Source of the DNA: Candidatus Saccharimonadota bacterium
GTDB taxonomy: Bacteria > Patescibacteriota > Saccharimonadia > Saccharimonadales > Saccharimonadaceae
Direction of reading: 5' to 3'
DNA length: 64,000 bases
NCBI GenBank assembly: GCA_028286365.1
Contig: JAQBRR010000002.1
Coordinates: 230,165-294,164 of the forward strand
Shown here piece by piece: positions 1 to 7,613 of this stretch; position 1 is the stretch's first letter; each line of letters begins with the position of its first letter. The notes under the pieces are model-generated. The model ran no database searches. It worked only from the letters and a program-made list of their open reading frames with translations, and was not told where the DNA came from. The position numbers were made by a program, and so were the translations under genes.

Positions 1-585
1 TATCGCTGCAATACCGAGTGCAATAAGTGCGTAAATACTGAGGGGTGTATAGAGACTTAGAGCTGCAACGACAAAAAATAGTATCTGCCATAACATTTGC
101 AGACGCACTTTCTTGGCAATTAACGTGCCGAATAGTAGCAAGCAAACAGACCAAAGGACATATAAAATTCCTGGTGTGCCATTTTGTGCGATGAACAAAA
201 ATTGCCCCGTCGTAACGGCAATGATAGAGGCTAGTACTGCAATGTTTGGCTTGAACCATCTCTGGAGTAATAGAATCAAACCTACAGCGGATATAAGAGC
301 TAATATTAATGACGGTAGTTTAATACTAAATTCTGTAACTCCAAACAGATTAATACTCGCTAGTTGTAAAAGGTGAAATGGCAAATTCGTGATCGCGAGG
401 CTAGCTATACTTGTTAGGTCAATACCAGAAGTTTTTACGACCATACTCATCTCCTGGGCAGAAATACCGCCAGGCGTGTATAGACCTGCGAAAATAAGAA
501 GGCCAATTAAAAGTAGAGCAATCAGGCCATACCCTAAGAAGTAGCGCAAGCGATAGATATAAAACGACGTAATATCAATACCCAT
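1..585 (-). CDS. Multi-pass membrane protein, glycosyltransferase-like (3' part beyond window)
   Basis: An open frame of 195 codons runs from ATG at 585 off the left edge, so only the N-terminal part is present. It begins MGIDITSFYIYRLRYFLGYG and contains hydrophobic segments near residues 16-35, 92-106, 115-135, 138-155 and 165-190. The first helix is followed by an extracytoplasmic stretch and an IKLPSLI segment before the second helix, an arrangement like GT39/ArnT-type (dolichyl-phosphate-mannose) glycosyltransferases; the catalytic acidic loop cannot be confirmed. TATAAT at 597-602 lies 11 nt before the start with no Shine-Dalgarno, so the mRNA may be nearly leaderless. Membrane protein is well supported; the enzyme class is inference. 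Confidence 0.6.
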   Translation of the reverse strand, partial: MGIDITSFYIYRLRYFLGYGLIALLLIGLLIFAGLYTPGGISAQEMSMVVKTSGIDLTSIASLAITNLPFHLLQLASINLFGVTEFSIKLPSLILALISAVGLILLLQRWFKPNIAVLASIIAVTTGQFLFIAQNGTPGILYVLWSVCLLLFGTLIAKKVRLQMLWQILFFVVAALSLYTPLSIYALIALGIAAI

Positions 586-611
586 ATATTGTATCGATTA
601 TAGCACGATGA

Positions 612-1958
612 CTACTCGTGTTTACGGTCGAGTGACATGAAGCGGAGACGTTCTGGGTGGAAGTACAACTCAATTTTACCGGTTGGACCGTTACGATGCT
701 TGGCAATGATAAGGTCAGTCAAGTTCTCACGCTCTGTTTCGGGGTTATAGTATGCTTCGCGGTAAATAAACATAACGATGTCGGCGTCCTGCTCGATTGA
801 TCCAGATTCACGAAGGTCGGCAAGCTGTGGGATTTGAGGGCTGCGTGATTCAACAGATCGAGATAATTGCGAAAGTGCAATGACTGGTACATTGAGCTCT
901 CTAGCGATAAGCTTGAGGCCTCGGCTGATTTCACTTACTTCTTGAACACGGTTGCCGCCATCTCGTCCGCTTCCCTGCATCAACTGTAAGTAGTCAATGA
1001 TAATAAGTCCTAAGGGCTGTTCGTGCATTGCGCGACGTGCTTTTGTGCGGATTTCAAGCACGCTCATACCTGGTGTATCGTCAATAAAGATTGGTGCTTC
1101 GGCCATTTCGCCCATGGCTTCAGATAATTTTGAGAAATCGTCGTCTGATAGATTACCAGTACGAATATTCCAAGCATCAACTCCAGATGCGTCGGCAAGC
1201 ATACGATCAACCAGTTGTTCCTTGCTCATCTCGAGGCTAAAGAATAAAACTGGTTGCTTAGCGATGGTTGCGACGTTATACGCCAGATTCGTAACAAGTG
1301 TTGTCTTACCCATTGCTGGACGAGCGGCTAGGATAATAAGGTCACTGCGTTGCAAACCGGCTGTCATATTATCAAGGTCACGATAACCTGTTCGTACGCC
1401 ACGTAGCGTTCCTTTATTGCGGTGAAGTTCTTCCATGCGGTCGAAACTCTCCGTTAGAATACTTTCAATACTTACCAGGTCTTGTTTGAGTGATTGGTCG
1501 CTTACGCTAAATAACTCGGCCTCTGCTTTCTCTAGTAGCTCTTGTGTCGTTGTATCTTCGTTGTAGCCTAGTTCTGAGATCTCCCCGCTGGCTTTAATGA
1601 GGCGACGCCTGACAGCCTTTTGGGCAACCAATTCGGCGTACGCTTCGGCATGAGCTGCAGTCGGAACATAATTGGTTAACTCTGTAATATAGGCAGATCC
1701 ACCAATGAGCTCGATCTCGTTTTTACGTTTTAGCTCCTCTGTGAGCGTAAGTAGATCGACAGGTTTATGCTTTTCGTAGAGGCGCATCATACCCGCAAAG
1801 ATAATCGCGTGACGTTTTTCGTAAAAGTCCTTTGTTGTAACGTGTTCGGATATATCAGCCAGGGTTTCCTCGTCAATCAAAACAGCACCGAGTAGACTTT
1901 TCTCGGCATCTAAATTTTGTGGCGGTACTTTTCCCGCGGGAACTTCTTTAGCGCTCAT
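612..1958 (-). CDS. dnaB: Replicative DNA helicase DnaB
   Basis: Hexameric 5'-3' helicase that unwinds DNA at the replication fork. The 448-residue product has the usual length. An N-terminal DnaB domain starts with PPQNLDAEKSLLGAVLID, and a RecA-like C-terminal domain carries Walker A (ARPAMGKTTL, about residue 212), Walker B (LIIIDYLQLM) and the family block LSQLSRSVESR. The start overlaps the 3' end of dnaX by 11 bp, so the two are probably co-transcribed and translationally coupled. The ATG is preceded by GAGGAGAAG inside dnaX. Pairing dnaB with dnaX gives a replisome operon. Confidence 0.97.
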   Translation of the reverse strand: MSAKEVPAGKVPPQNLDAEKSLLGAVLIDEETLADISEHVTTKDFYEKRHAIIFAGMMRLYEKHKPVDLLTLTEELKRKNEIELIGGSAYITELTNYVPTAAHAEAYAELVAQKAVRRRLIKASGEISELGYNEDTTTQELLEKAEAELFSVSDQSLKQDLVSIESILTESFDRMEELHRNKGTLRGVRTGYRDLDNMTAGLQRSDLIILAARPAMGKTTLVTNLAYNVATIAKQPVLFFSLEMSKEQLVDRMLADASGVDAWNIRTGNLSDDDFSKLSEAMGEMAEAPIFIDDTPGMSVLEIRTKARRAMHEQPLGLIIIDYLQLMQGSGRDGGNRVQEVSEISRGLKLIARELNVPVIALSQLSRSVESRSPQIPQLADLRESGSIEQDADIVMFIYREAYYNPETERENLTDLIIAKHRNGPTGKIELYFHPERLRFMSLDRKHE

Positions 1959-3420
1959 CCTCTACAATTACCTCTTCTCCTCCGCCCATAATAGCAGCAA
2001 CCGACGCGGCTTGGCTATCTTTGGGAGGGGGCGCTGTGGGTATTGTGTGGATAGTTAGTCCATAAATCCCTACTTCTTCAAGGGCTTTATAGAGTAAGCT
2101 AGAGTACTTAATATCATCAAGCTTTTTCTTGTAAAATTTATTAGCCGTATAGAGTGTTAACTTCTCGTTATTCAGTTCAAAGTGACATTTTGATAGGACG
2201 CTATAGACAGCAACATAGTTTTTGCGAGTATGTTCGATAAGTATGTTCCAATCAAAAGATTTAACGTCCACGGGTCCTGCCGACGAGTTTGTCCCTTCTT
2301 TTGATTTTTCTTCGAAAACATCATAAGCGGGTACTGCCCCACTCGTCATCACCCGCTTTTCGCTGGTTGTCTCTTTAGGCTTCACTTGAGTAGCTTTCTT
2401 TTCTAACTCTGCGATTGTCGTTGTTACCTCTAAAACAGGTGTCGCTAATGCAGCAGATTTGACCACGGTCTTAGGTGATGCTGCGCTGCCGAGGACACTG
2501 AGTAATTTTAGATTAGGTTGTGCACTTTTAGCGACGTCTAACAGTGTATCAAGTAGGGACAGTAGCTGGGGCTTCTCGACAACTAATTCGCGGACACGAA
2601 CAGTTAATTGCTGTGATAAAACAACACCGTTAATACCTTGATCGAAGGCTGTATCGAGTAGCGACACAAGACGCGCAATGTCATGCTCTTCGACGCTCGT
2701 CAACAGCTCATCGATGATCTTTTTAGGAGCGAGGCCAATTGACGCTTCGATCAGTTCAGTTGTAATGCCTTTTTTGCTATCAGAGACACTTGCAAGTTGA
2801 TCGAGTAGGCTAATGCTGTCGCGAAAACTGCCATCACCACGTTCGGCAATAAGCTGTAAGGCCGCATCATCGACTTTGATATTTTCTGAATCAGCGATGA
2901 AGCGTAGGTGCTTGACTGCATCGGGAGCTCCGATTGCTCTAAAAGAAAAGCGTTGAGTTCGACTAATAATAGTCGCTGGTAGCTTATCAACATCAGTCGT
3001 CGCAAGGATAAAGACAACGTGTTCAGGTGGCTCCTCGAGCGTTTTAAGAAGTGCATTAAAGGCAGCCTTAGATAGCATATGAACTTCGTCGATGATGTAA
3101 ATTTTCTTGGGTAAAGAAACAGGTGCAATTTGCACTTTCTCGCGTAAATCACGAACGTCCTCCACTCCGTTATTGCTGGCGGCATCGATTTCTATAATGT
3201 CGAGGTTGGTTGCGTCCTCATCATAAGGAAGTTTATTAATCTCGTGCGCCAAAATACGAGCGATTGATGTTTTACCAACCCCACGCGGTCCGGTCAGTAA
3301 ATAGGCGTGTGCAATACGCCCCTGTTTAATTGCCTCAGCCAAGATATTGGTGACATGCGTTTGTCCCACCACTTCATCTAGCGTCTTGCTACGATATTTA
3401 CGATACAAAGCTCGTGCCAT
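1948..3420 (-). CDS. dnaX: DNA polymerase III gamma/tau subunit DnaX
   Basis: Clamp-loader ATPase of 490 residues. It has Walker A GPRGVGKTSIAR (about 44-55), a DEVH Walker B in IIDEVHMLSKAAFNALLKTL, sensor 1 ATTDVDKLP and the SRT arginine-finger region. The four-cysteine zinc module that normally sits between Walker A and the DAASNNGVEDVR block is missing: LAHEINKLPYDEDATNLDIIEID takes its place (shown here only as a bridge, from about residue 56). The single cysteine I see is near the C-terminus. A variable C-terminal tau-like tail follows residue 330. Start ATG 3420 follows a 150-bp stretch in which I recognise no RNA gene. Confidence 0.95.
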   Translation of the reverse strand: MARALYRKYRSKTLDEVVGQTHVTNILAEAIKQGRIAHAYLLTGPRGVGKTSIARILAHEINKLPYDEDATNLDIIEIDAASNNGVEDVRDLREKVQIAPVSLPKKIYIIDEVHMLSKAAFNALLKTLEEPPEHVVFILATTDVDKLPATIISRTQRFSFRAIGAPDAVKHLRFIADSENIKVDDAALQLIAERGDGSFRDSISLLDQLASVSDSKKGITTELIEASIGLAPKKIIDELLTSVEEHDIARLVSLLDTAFDQGINGVVLSQQLTVRVRELVVEKPQLLSLLDTLLDVAKSAQPNLKLLSVLGSAASPKTVVKSAALATPVLEVTTTIAELEKKATQVKPKETTSEKRVMTSGAVPAYDVFEEKSKEGTNSSAGPVDVKSFDWNILIEHTRKNYVAVYSVLSKCHFELNNEKLTLYTANKFYKKKLDDIKYSSLLYKALEEVGIYGLTIHTIPTAPPPKDSQAASVAAIMGGGEEVIVEDER

Positions 3421-3570
3421 GTTTATGTTACCCTATACTCCCCGACTCTCTCATGTCTTAGGGGCAATTATACGCTTCTAGGAAGTCTATAATGCCGTCT
3501 TTTTTACACTTTTTGTTTTCACCTCTGTGATAGGATCACTATAGCGCTTTCGCTTAGTTTGTACAAGGCC

Positions 3571-4311
3571 TTATTCAGGCTGACGCATTCGATAAGGGAG
3601 AGAGGCGATGCCGAGTTTATTCTCAAGCTTACGTGCCTCTTCTTCATTTGTTGCACGCTCTGACATAGCTTGGGTAGTTAGTACTGGGGGATGATGAAGT
3701 GCTTGGTCGACGTGGATAAGCTGATGAAAAAGCATTAGGCCGACCGACCTTGGTGAAAGTTCTGTTCTTGGAAGATATATTGCAGGTCTACCTCTGATGA
3801 TGCGTGGTAATGACCCAATCGTAACGTTAACATCGGTCGTTGCCGTTAATTGTCTACCCTCATCGTCAGATTCAATTGTAGATAGTGAAAGTGGCTCAGT
3901 GTTTTTTATCTCAACATCGAGAAGTTGTACGGCTTGTGGTAAGACTGATGCCACTTCGGCTGTGGTTCCCCTATTCTTTGTGAATTCATCTAAAACGTCA
4001 CGTTGATCAGCATGAAGGGTCATCATATCCCTATTTGGAACGACAAATTCACCACGATTAAGCAGGAATAATGGGATAGAAGTGTCATTTTTATGCTCAC
4101 TAGGTGTCATGAGTCTCGTGACGGATTGGTTATTTATTCTGCCAGGTCGAGCATTAGGCACATAGAGGTCAGCAAGTATGTCCATGAATCTACCTGGTTG
4201 AGCGCCGAGGGCCTTTATAACGCGCATGCCACCTAGAAGTGAAGCTACGGATTCCATAGCTTCATCGATCTCATGCGTACGTGATTTCTCGGCTTTTGAA
4301 ATATTCAACAT
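3571..4311 (-). CDS. Uncharacterised protein with a degenerate zincin-like HQLIH motif
   Basis: A 246-residue protein I do not recognise. The N-terminal third is helical and rich in Met/Leu/Gly (ASLLGGMRVIKALGA). The C-terminal third contains LMLFHQLIHVDQALHHPP, which resembles the HExxH helix of zinc peptidases but with Gln in place of the catalytic Glu, followed by a charged helix EEEARKLENKL that could carry a third ligand. No signal peptide or membrane segment is evident. It is monocistronic. TACAAT at 4321-4326 ends 9 nt before the ATG, and no Shine-Dalgarno is seen, which suggests a leaderless message. Function unknown. Confidence 0.6.
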   Translation of the reverse strand: MLNISKAEKSRTHEIDEAMESVASLLGGMRVIKALGAQPGRFMDILADLYVPNARPGRINNQSVTRLMTPSEHKNDTSIPLFLLNRGEFVVPNRDMMTLHADQRDVLDEFTKNRGTTAEVASVLPQAVQLLDVEIKNTEPLSLSTIESDDEGRQLTATTDVNVTIGSLPRIIRGRPAIYLPRTELSPRSVGLMLFHQLIHVDQALHHPPVLTTQAMSERATNEEEARKLENKLGIASLPYRMRQPE

Positions 4312-4320
4312 TATCGAGAT

Positions 4321-4349
4321 ATTGTACCATAATTATGGTAAAAATACAA
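4321..4349 (-). promoter_or_regulatory. Promoter TTGTAT-N17-TACAAT, leaderless type
   Basis: On the minus strand, a -35 TTGTAT (4344-4349) and a -10 TACAAT (4321-4326) are separated by exactly 17 nt. The -10 ends 9 nt before the ATG at 4311, so transcription should start at or next to the start codon. Confidence 0.6.
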
Positions 4350-4352
4350 TAG

Positions 4353-4871
4353 CTAAAGTGCTGCTTCGACGGCTGCCCACTCGGCATCAAGATTGTCGGC
4401 AGGAACGATGATTGTGACTTGGCTGCCTTCTGCAATACGAAAGTATGTGACGCTTGCAAGGAGGATTCGGTATTCGTGCCCACTAGCCTCTACGTAATAT
4501 GCTCCGTCGTGTTGGGCCAGTGTTCCAATAATTTGCTTGCGCTCTGTTGGACCAATTTGCTTATAGATGAAGCTTCCGTCATCAGCAATGGTTAGCTTTA
4601 GGATATCGCCTTCGACAAGCTTTGATTTACTTGCATAGTTAGCAGGTACTGGGTATTCTTTACCGTCTGGTCCGGCCATTTTTTGGCCATCAAAAACACC
4701 TTCAACGACTTTGCCGCCTGCTTCATCAGGATGAGATGATCGTGGGGTTAGTACTGTACCGTCGTCACCAACAATACTGATCAGTAACTCTTTAGCAGCA
4801 GCTAGGTTCGTTTCGGCTTCTTGTATTAGGGAATGTAAACGTTTGACTTGTTTTTCTGGTAATTCAGACAT
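4353..4871 (-). CDS. Uncharacterised soluble protein, coiled-coil N-terminus and beta-rich C-terminus
   Basis: About 172 residues from the ATG at 4871 (MSELPEK). A longer version from TTG 4883 is possible, but the frame adds only four residues. Residues 1-35 form a predicted helix (KQVKRLHSLIQEAETNLAAAKELL). A beta-rich segment follows with GVFDGQKMAGPDGKEYPVP and a VEGDILKL turn typical of small OB or SH3-like barrels. A GTLAQHDGAYYVEA repeat ends the protein. No catalytic motif is apparent. It lies between the 3571-4311 gene and the rplJL operon; the relation to either is unknown. Confidence 0.6.
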   Translation of the reverse strand: MSELPEKQVKRLHSLIQEAETNLAAAKELLISIVGDDGTVLTPRSSHPDEAGGKVVEGVFDGQKMAGPDGKEYPVPANYASKSKLVEGDILKLTIADDGSFIYKQIGPTERKQIIGTLAQHDGAYYVEASGHEYRILLASVTYFRIAEGSQVTIIVPADNLDAEWAAVEAAL

Positions 4872-4976
4872 GGTAACTCGCAATTTCCTTTTGTCTATTT
4901 TTTGGTGGTATTACCCTTATATATACCAACCAAGCATTATTTTGTCAATATTTACCCCTATAAGACTACCTTCGTT

Positions 4977-5005
4977 CCTTTGCAGAGGACGGACCTTTGC
5001 TCAGC
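4977..5005. repeat. Dispersed palindromic element, copy 1
   Basis: The core GCAGAGG-ACGGA-CCTTTGC can fold as a 7-bp hairpin (one G-U). A second copy lies in inverted orientation at 51447-51474, with about 24 of 28 positions matching. Both copies are intergenic, next to ribosomal protein genes (rplL here, rpmG there). Confidence 0.5.
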
Positions 5006-5089
5006 TAATACTCAAAATACCAAAATGTAATGAACGTTTTTCCACATGATTTTATGGGGTCAAATTAAAACTGTTGTATATTTTGCATA

Positions 5090-5117
5090 CAAAATACCAC
5101 CCTGAATGAGGGTGGTA
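5090..5117 (-). terminator. Intrinsic terminator of the rplJ-rplL operon
   Basis: On the minus strand, ACCACCCT-CATTC-AGGGTGGT forms a perfect 8-bp stem followed by ATTTTGT. It lies about 38 nt past the rplL stop codon. Confidence 0.85.
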
Positions 5118-5154
5118 AATGTGGATTGATTCAGACCAGGTCGAATGATTGGTA

Positions 5155-5535
5155 TTAGCTAAGTTCGACTGTTGCACCTGCTTCTTCAAGCAGTTTCTTG
5201 GCAGCGTCAGCTTCGTCTTTACCGATTTTTTCTTTAACAGGTGCAGGTGCATTGTCAACGATTGCTTTAGCTTCACCAAGTCCAAGACCAGTGATTTCTT
5301 TAACAGCCTTGATAACAGCAACTTTCTGAACACCAGCATCTTTAAGTGTTACGGTGAATTCAGATTTAGCATCCTCAGCAGGGGCAGCTTCGCCAGCGCT
5401 CGCAGGACCGGCAACAGCGACAGCTGCAGCAGCTGGCTCGATGCCGTATTCGTCCTTAAGGACGTTCTTTAGTTCGTTAACTTCTAGGACAGTAAGCTTT
5501 GTTAGCTCTTCTGCGATTTTCTTAATGTCAGCCAT
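5155..5535 (-). CDS. rplL: 50S ribosomal protein L7/L12
   Basis: Stalk protein that recruits translation factors, 126 residues. The N-terminal dimerisation domain (residues 1-33) is followed by an Ala/Pro/Gly-rich hinge ([20 protein letters not shown]) and the conserved C-terminal domain with [20 protein letters not shown] and [11 protein letters not shown]-type ending. It lies 32 bp downstream of rplJ, in the order usual for bacteria, and ends in a clear intrinsic terminator. The ATG is preceded by AAGGAGG on the minus strand. Confidence 0.97.
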   Translation of the reverse strand: MADIKKIAEELTKLTVLEVNELKNVLKDEYGIEPAAAAVAVAGPASAGEAAPAEDAKSEFTVTLKDAGVQKVAVIKAVKEITGLGLGEAKAIVDNAPAPVKEKIGKDEADAAKKLLEEAGATVELS

Positions 5536-5567
5536 AATAGCCTCCTTGTATTGTATTTACTTAATGA

Positions 5568-6092
5568 TTAATTGGTTGCTTTAGCAGCTACACCATCGAG
5601 TAGATTGTGTAAGTTGCCAGACAGAGCGTTTGTGATGTCGTGTACTGGTGAAAGTAACTGAGCGACAACCTCGGCAATGAGTTGGTTCTTGCTAGGTAGA
5701 CTTGCAAGTGATTTAACCTCGTCAGCGCTAAGTAGGCTACCGTCGCCAGAAAATGCACCAGCGAATTCAAGTTGAGGATGCGTTTTTGCAAACGTATTCA
5801 ATACTTGTGCTGGGGCAACCTCATCTGTGTTGCTGATAGCGTAGAGTAACTGTCCTGTTAGAGCTGATGTGTCAACACCTTTGTATGTCTCGATTGATTC
5901 GAGAGCAACGCGGACAAGTCGGTTCTTAACAATAGTGATAGTTACGCCAGCTTCACGGGCAGCACGGCGAAGTTCCTGAACGTCAGCGACGTTGAGGCCT
6001 TGGTAATATGCAAAAACAGCCATTTTAGATGCTGTGAGTGCCTCACTTAGCTCTGCAACCAAAGTGTTCTTTTTATCGCGGGTAATTGCCAT
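5568..6092 (-). CDS. rplJ: 50S ribosomal protein L10
   Basis: L10 anchors L7/L12 dimers to the ribosome. The 174-residue protein has the typical N-terminal RNA-binding domain (FAYYQGLNVADVQELRRAAR, VTIVKNRL) and a C-terminal helix for L12 (HDITNALSGNLHNLLDGVAAK). It is the first gene of the rplJ-rplL operon. The 200-nt 5' leader contains an L10-binding structure and an intrinsic terminator, so autogenous control by attenuation is expected. A Shine-Dalgarno, AAAGGA, precedes the ATG. Confidence 0.97.
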   Translation of the reverse strand: MAITRDKKNTLVAELSEALTASKMAVFAYYQGLNVADVQELRRAAREAGVTITIVKNRLVRVALESIETYKGVDTSALTGQLLYAISNTDEVAPAQVLNTFAKTHPQLEFAGAFSGDGSLLSADEVKSLASLPSKNQLIAEVVAQLLSPVHDITNALSGNLHNLLDGVAAKATN

Positions 6093-6160
6093 AAAAATCC
6101 TTTCTTTGATTTAATGTTCATTCGACCTAGTTGTGAATGTTCCGACAAAGGCAGTTTAAG

Positions 6161-6201
6161 GAGAAAAGAAAAAGTCTTTGGACCTCGCACTGCCAAAGAC
6201 T
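6161..6201 (-). terminator. Attenuator hairpin in the rplJ leader
   Basis: On the minus strand, AGTCTTTGG (6201-6193) and CCAAAGACT (6181-6173) form a perfect 9-bp stem with an 11-nt loop, followed by TTTTCTTTTCTC. It lies between the rplJ promoter and rplJ. The upstream leader segment ACCAAAGACAGT can pair with the left arm, which gives an alternative, read-through structure. Confidence 0.75.
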
Positions 6202-6228
6202 AATATCGAAAAATGTATGTTTTACATG

Positions 6229-6287
6229 ATCCTCGGTAGCTGATTGAGTGTTTGACTAAGTCATTCACGGCTACTGTCTTTGGTAAT
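6229..6287 (-). promoter_or_regulatory. L10 (rplJ) leader, L10-binding mRNA structure
   Basis: The minus-strand leader reads ACCAAAGACAGTAGCC, a variable stem-loop, then AGCTACCGAGGATC. This matches the conserved L10 leader layout known from other bacteria (CAGTAGG ... CCTACCGAGGTC type), in which L10(L12)4 binds a kink-turn-like internal loop. Here it is coupled to the terminator at 6161-6201. Confidence 0.75.
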
Positions 6288-6297
6288 GTCTACTTGC

Positions 6298-6326
6298 AGT
6301 ATATCAACCGCGTTAAATGTTGTCAA
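6298..6326 (-). promoter_or_regulatory. Promoter of rplJ-rplL, TTGACA-N17-TATACT
   Basis: A consensus -35 TTGACA (6326-6321) and -10 TATACT (6303-6298) are separated by 17 nt on the minus strand. The predicted start site is near 6291, just before the L10 leader. Confidence 0.8.
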
Positions 6327-6497
6327 TAACGCTCCACGCTACTGCTGGTGTGTATGAATAGGTACAGAGCATCAGACCTAGCGCCTTTAGTAAAATGTTT
6401 CGTAATAATATATAATTGATATTTGTCGTAACAAGCAAACTCGCTTTTTACGATGCATTTCGCGAAAACCGAAATCCGGTACGCGAGAGAGGAAGAA

Positions 6498-6800
6498 ATG
6501 AAGTCAGGGCTCTTGAATGATTCAGCTGTTCGGTCGCAGACCAAGATCGGTGACGCGCGCGAGTGGAAGGAGATTGACCACCTGGTCAAACAAATTCGCT
6601 TCAAGCTCGCCGATCGCAAGTCGATCACGACTGTCAAGGCATACAAGTCCGCCGTCAACAAACTGGCGCAAACCTCGCACTACACGGTTCTGGAACTTCG
6701 TGACGCTGTCAGACGACAGCTGAAGGGCCAGTACCTTCCGCGCGAGCTTACTCGTGACGTGACGCCTGCTCTGCAGGACGCCTTGTCCGACGACGCGTAG
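6498..6800 (+). CDS. Orphan GC-rich small protein, possibly acquired
   Basis: A 100-residue hydrophilic helical protein. I chose ATG 6498 because GAGAGAGGAAG stands just upstream; TTG/ATG codons further 5' (from 6453) lack a site. The sequence has KEIDHLVKQIRFKLAD, SAVNKLAQTSHYTVLELRDAVR and an acidic tail DALSDDA. I recognise no family. By eye, lines 6541-6600 and 6721-6780 have 33 and 38 G+C of 60, much higher than neighbours, with many codons ending in C or G (CTG, CGC, GTC, AAG). It lies between two essential operons and is followed by its own GC-rich terminator, so recent transfer is plausible. Confidence 0.5.
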   Translation: MKSGLLNDSAVRSQTKIGDAREWKEIDHLVKQIRFKLADRKSITTVKAYKSAVNKLAQTSHYTVLELRDAVRRQLKGQYLPRELTRDVTPALQDALSDDA

Positions 6801-6880
6801 CAGATTCCTGGGTGGCGGTGACCGACGACGAAGATGTCGAACGTTGCTGCCACTCAGGGCTGGCATTTCACCTCACAAAC

Positions 6881-6935
6881 GAGCCCCAGCGCCCTGCTGT
6901 TTTACAGATGTGGGCCGGGGCTCATTTCACTTTTT
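6881..6935 (+). terminator. GC-rich terminator after the orphan gene
   Basis: GAGCCCC (6881-6887) pairs with GGGGCTC (6917-6923), followed by ATTTCACTTTTT. The T-run touches the stop codon of tmk on the other strand. The loop contains further complementary bases. Confidence 0.7.
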
Positions 6936-7608
6936 AGAGTTTTAGTAGGTCACGAATTTCTTGTTGAATATCGTCGATTGATCGCATTTCACCGCTGTCG
7001 TTGGTACAGTGAACGGCGGTGAACTCATCTGGGTATAGACGACACAATTCCTCGTAGTTTGCTTTTGCTTTTTCTAAATGATTCGGGTCTGCCTCGTGTA
7101 TGTCGCGTTTCTTGTCTGTGTACGAGCGGGCATCTTTTTTATCAACGTTCGCCTGAGCTAGATCAGTCGGAAGAATAAGAACGATATTAATATCAGGCCT
7201 TGGTATGCTAAGTGTTTCGTATTCAGTTTGCATCATTCGATCGTAGTAAGAATGACGTTCCGTTTCATCATTAAATTTAGTACCTTGGTGTGCAAGATTA
7301 GAGGCGACGTATCGATCTGCAATAACAACGCTGTTGTCTTTGGCGAGTTGGTTCGTAATCGTATCTTTTGCTGCGAAGCGATCAAGTGCATATGTTAGGC
7401 TTGCGAGATCGGCAGGCACCTCATCAACAGTACCGTAGGCACCATCAAGGTATTTGCCTGCATAATAGGCTGAAGGTTGACCGTATTGAGGGAAACTGAC
7501 CTTCAGGACATCTTTATGTAGTTCGTTTTGTACGAATTCGCTCAGCAATGTTGACTGTGTGGCTTTACCTGATCCATCACCACCTTCGATTGCAATGAAT
7601 ACGCCCAT
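6934..7608 (-). CDS. tmk: Thymidylate kinase
   Basis: Phosphorylates dTMP to dTDP, 224 residues. The P-loop reads GGDGSGKATQS (8-18), with Ala where most relatives have Thr or Ser after the lysine; this form occurs in a subset of dTMP kinases. The DR(Y) motif is ADRYVASNLAHQG (about 97-109), and a LID-like region DKKDARSYTDKKRD follows. It lies 5 bp downstream of dcd, so the two are one operon. With folA and thyA next door this makes a local dTTP pathway. Confidence 0.92.
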   Translation of the reverse strand: MGVFIAIEGGDGSGKATQSTLLSEFVQNELHKDVLKVSFPQYGQPSAYYAGKYLDGAYGTVDEVPADLASLTYALDRFAAKDTITNQLAKDNSVVIADRYVASNLAHQGTKFNDETERHSYYDRMMQTEYETLSIPRPDINIVLILPTDLAQANVDKKDARSYTDKKRDIHEADPNHLEKAKANYEELCRLYPDEFTAVHCTNDSGEMRSIDDIQQEIRDLLKL

Positions 7609-7613
7609 TTATG

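Noticed and set aside
113-376. 87-codon plus-strand frame near the left edge
   Set aside because: It is the shadow of the minus-strand membrane protein that runs off the window edge.
3421-3570. SRP RNA gene next to dnaX, as in many bacteria
   Set aside because: No conserved SRP Alu or GGAA-tetraloop domain-IV sequence is recognisable in this stretch on either strand.
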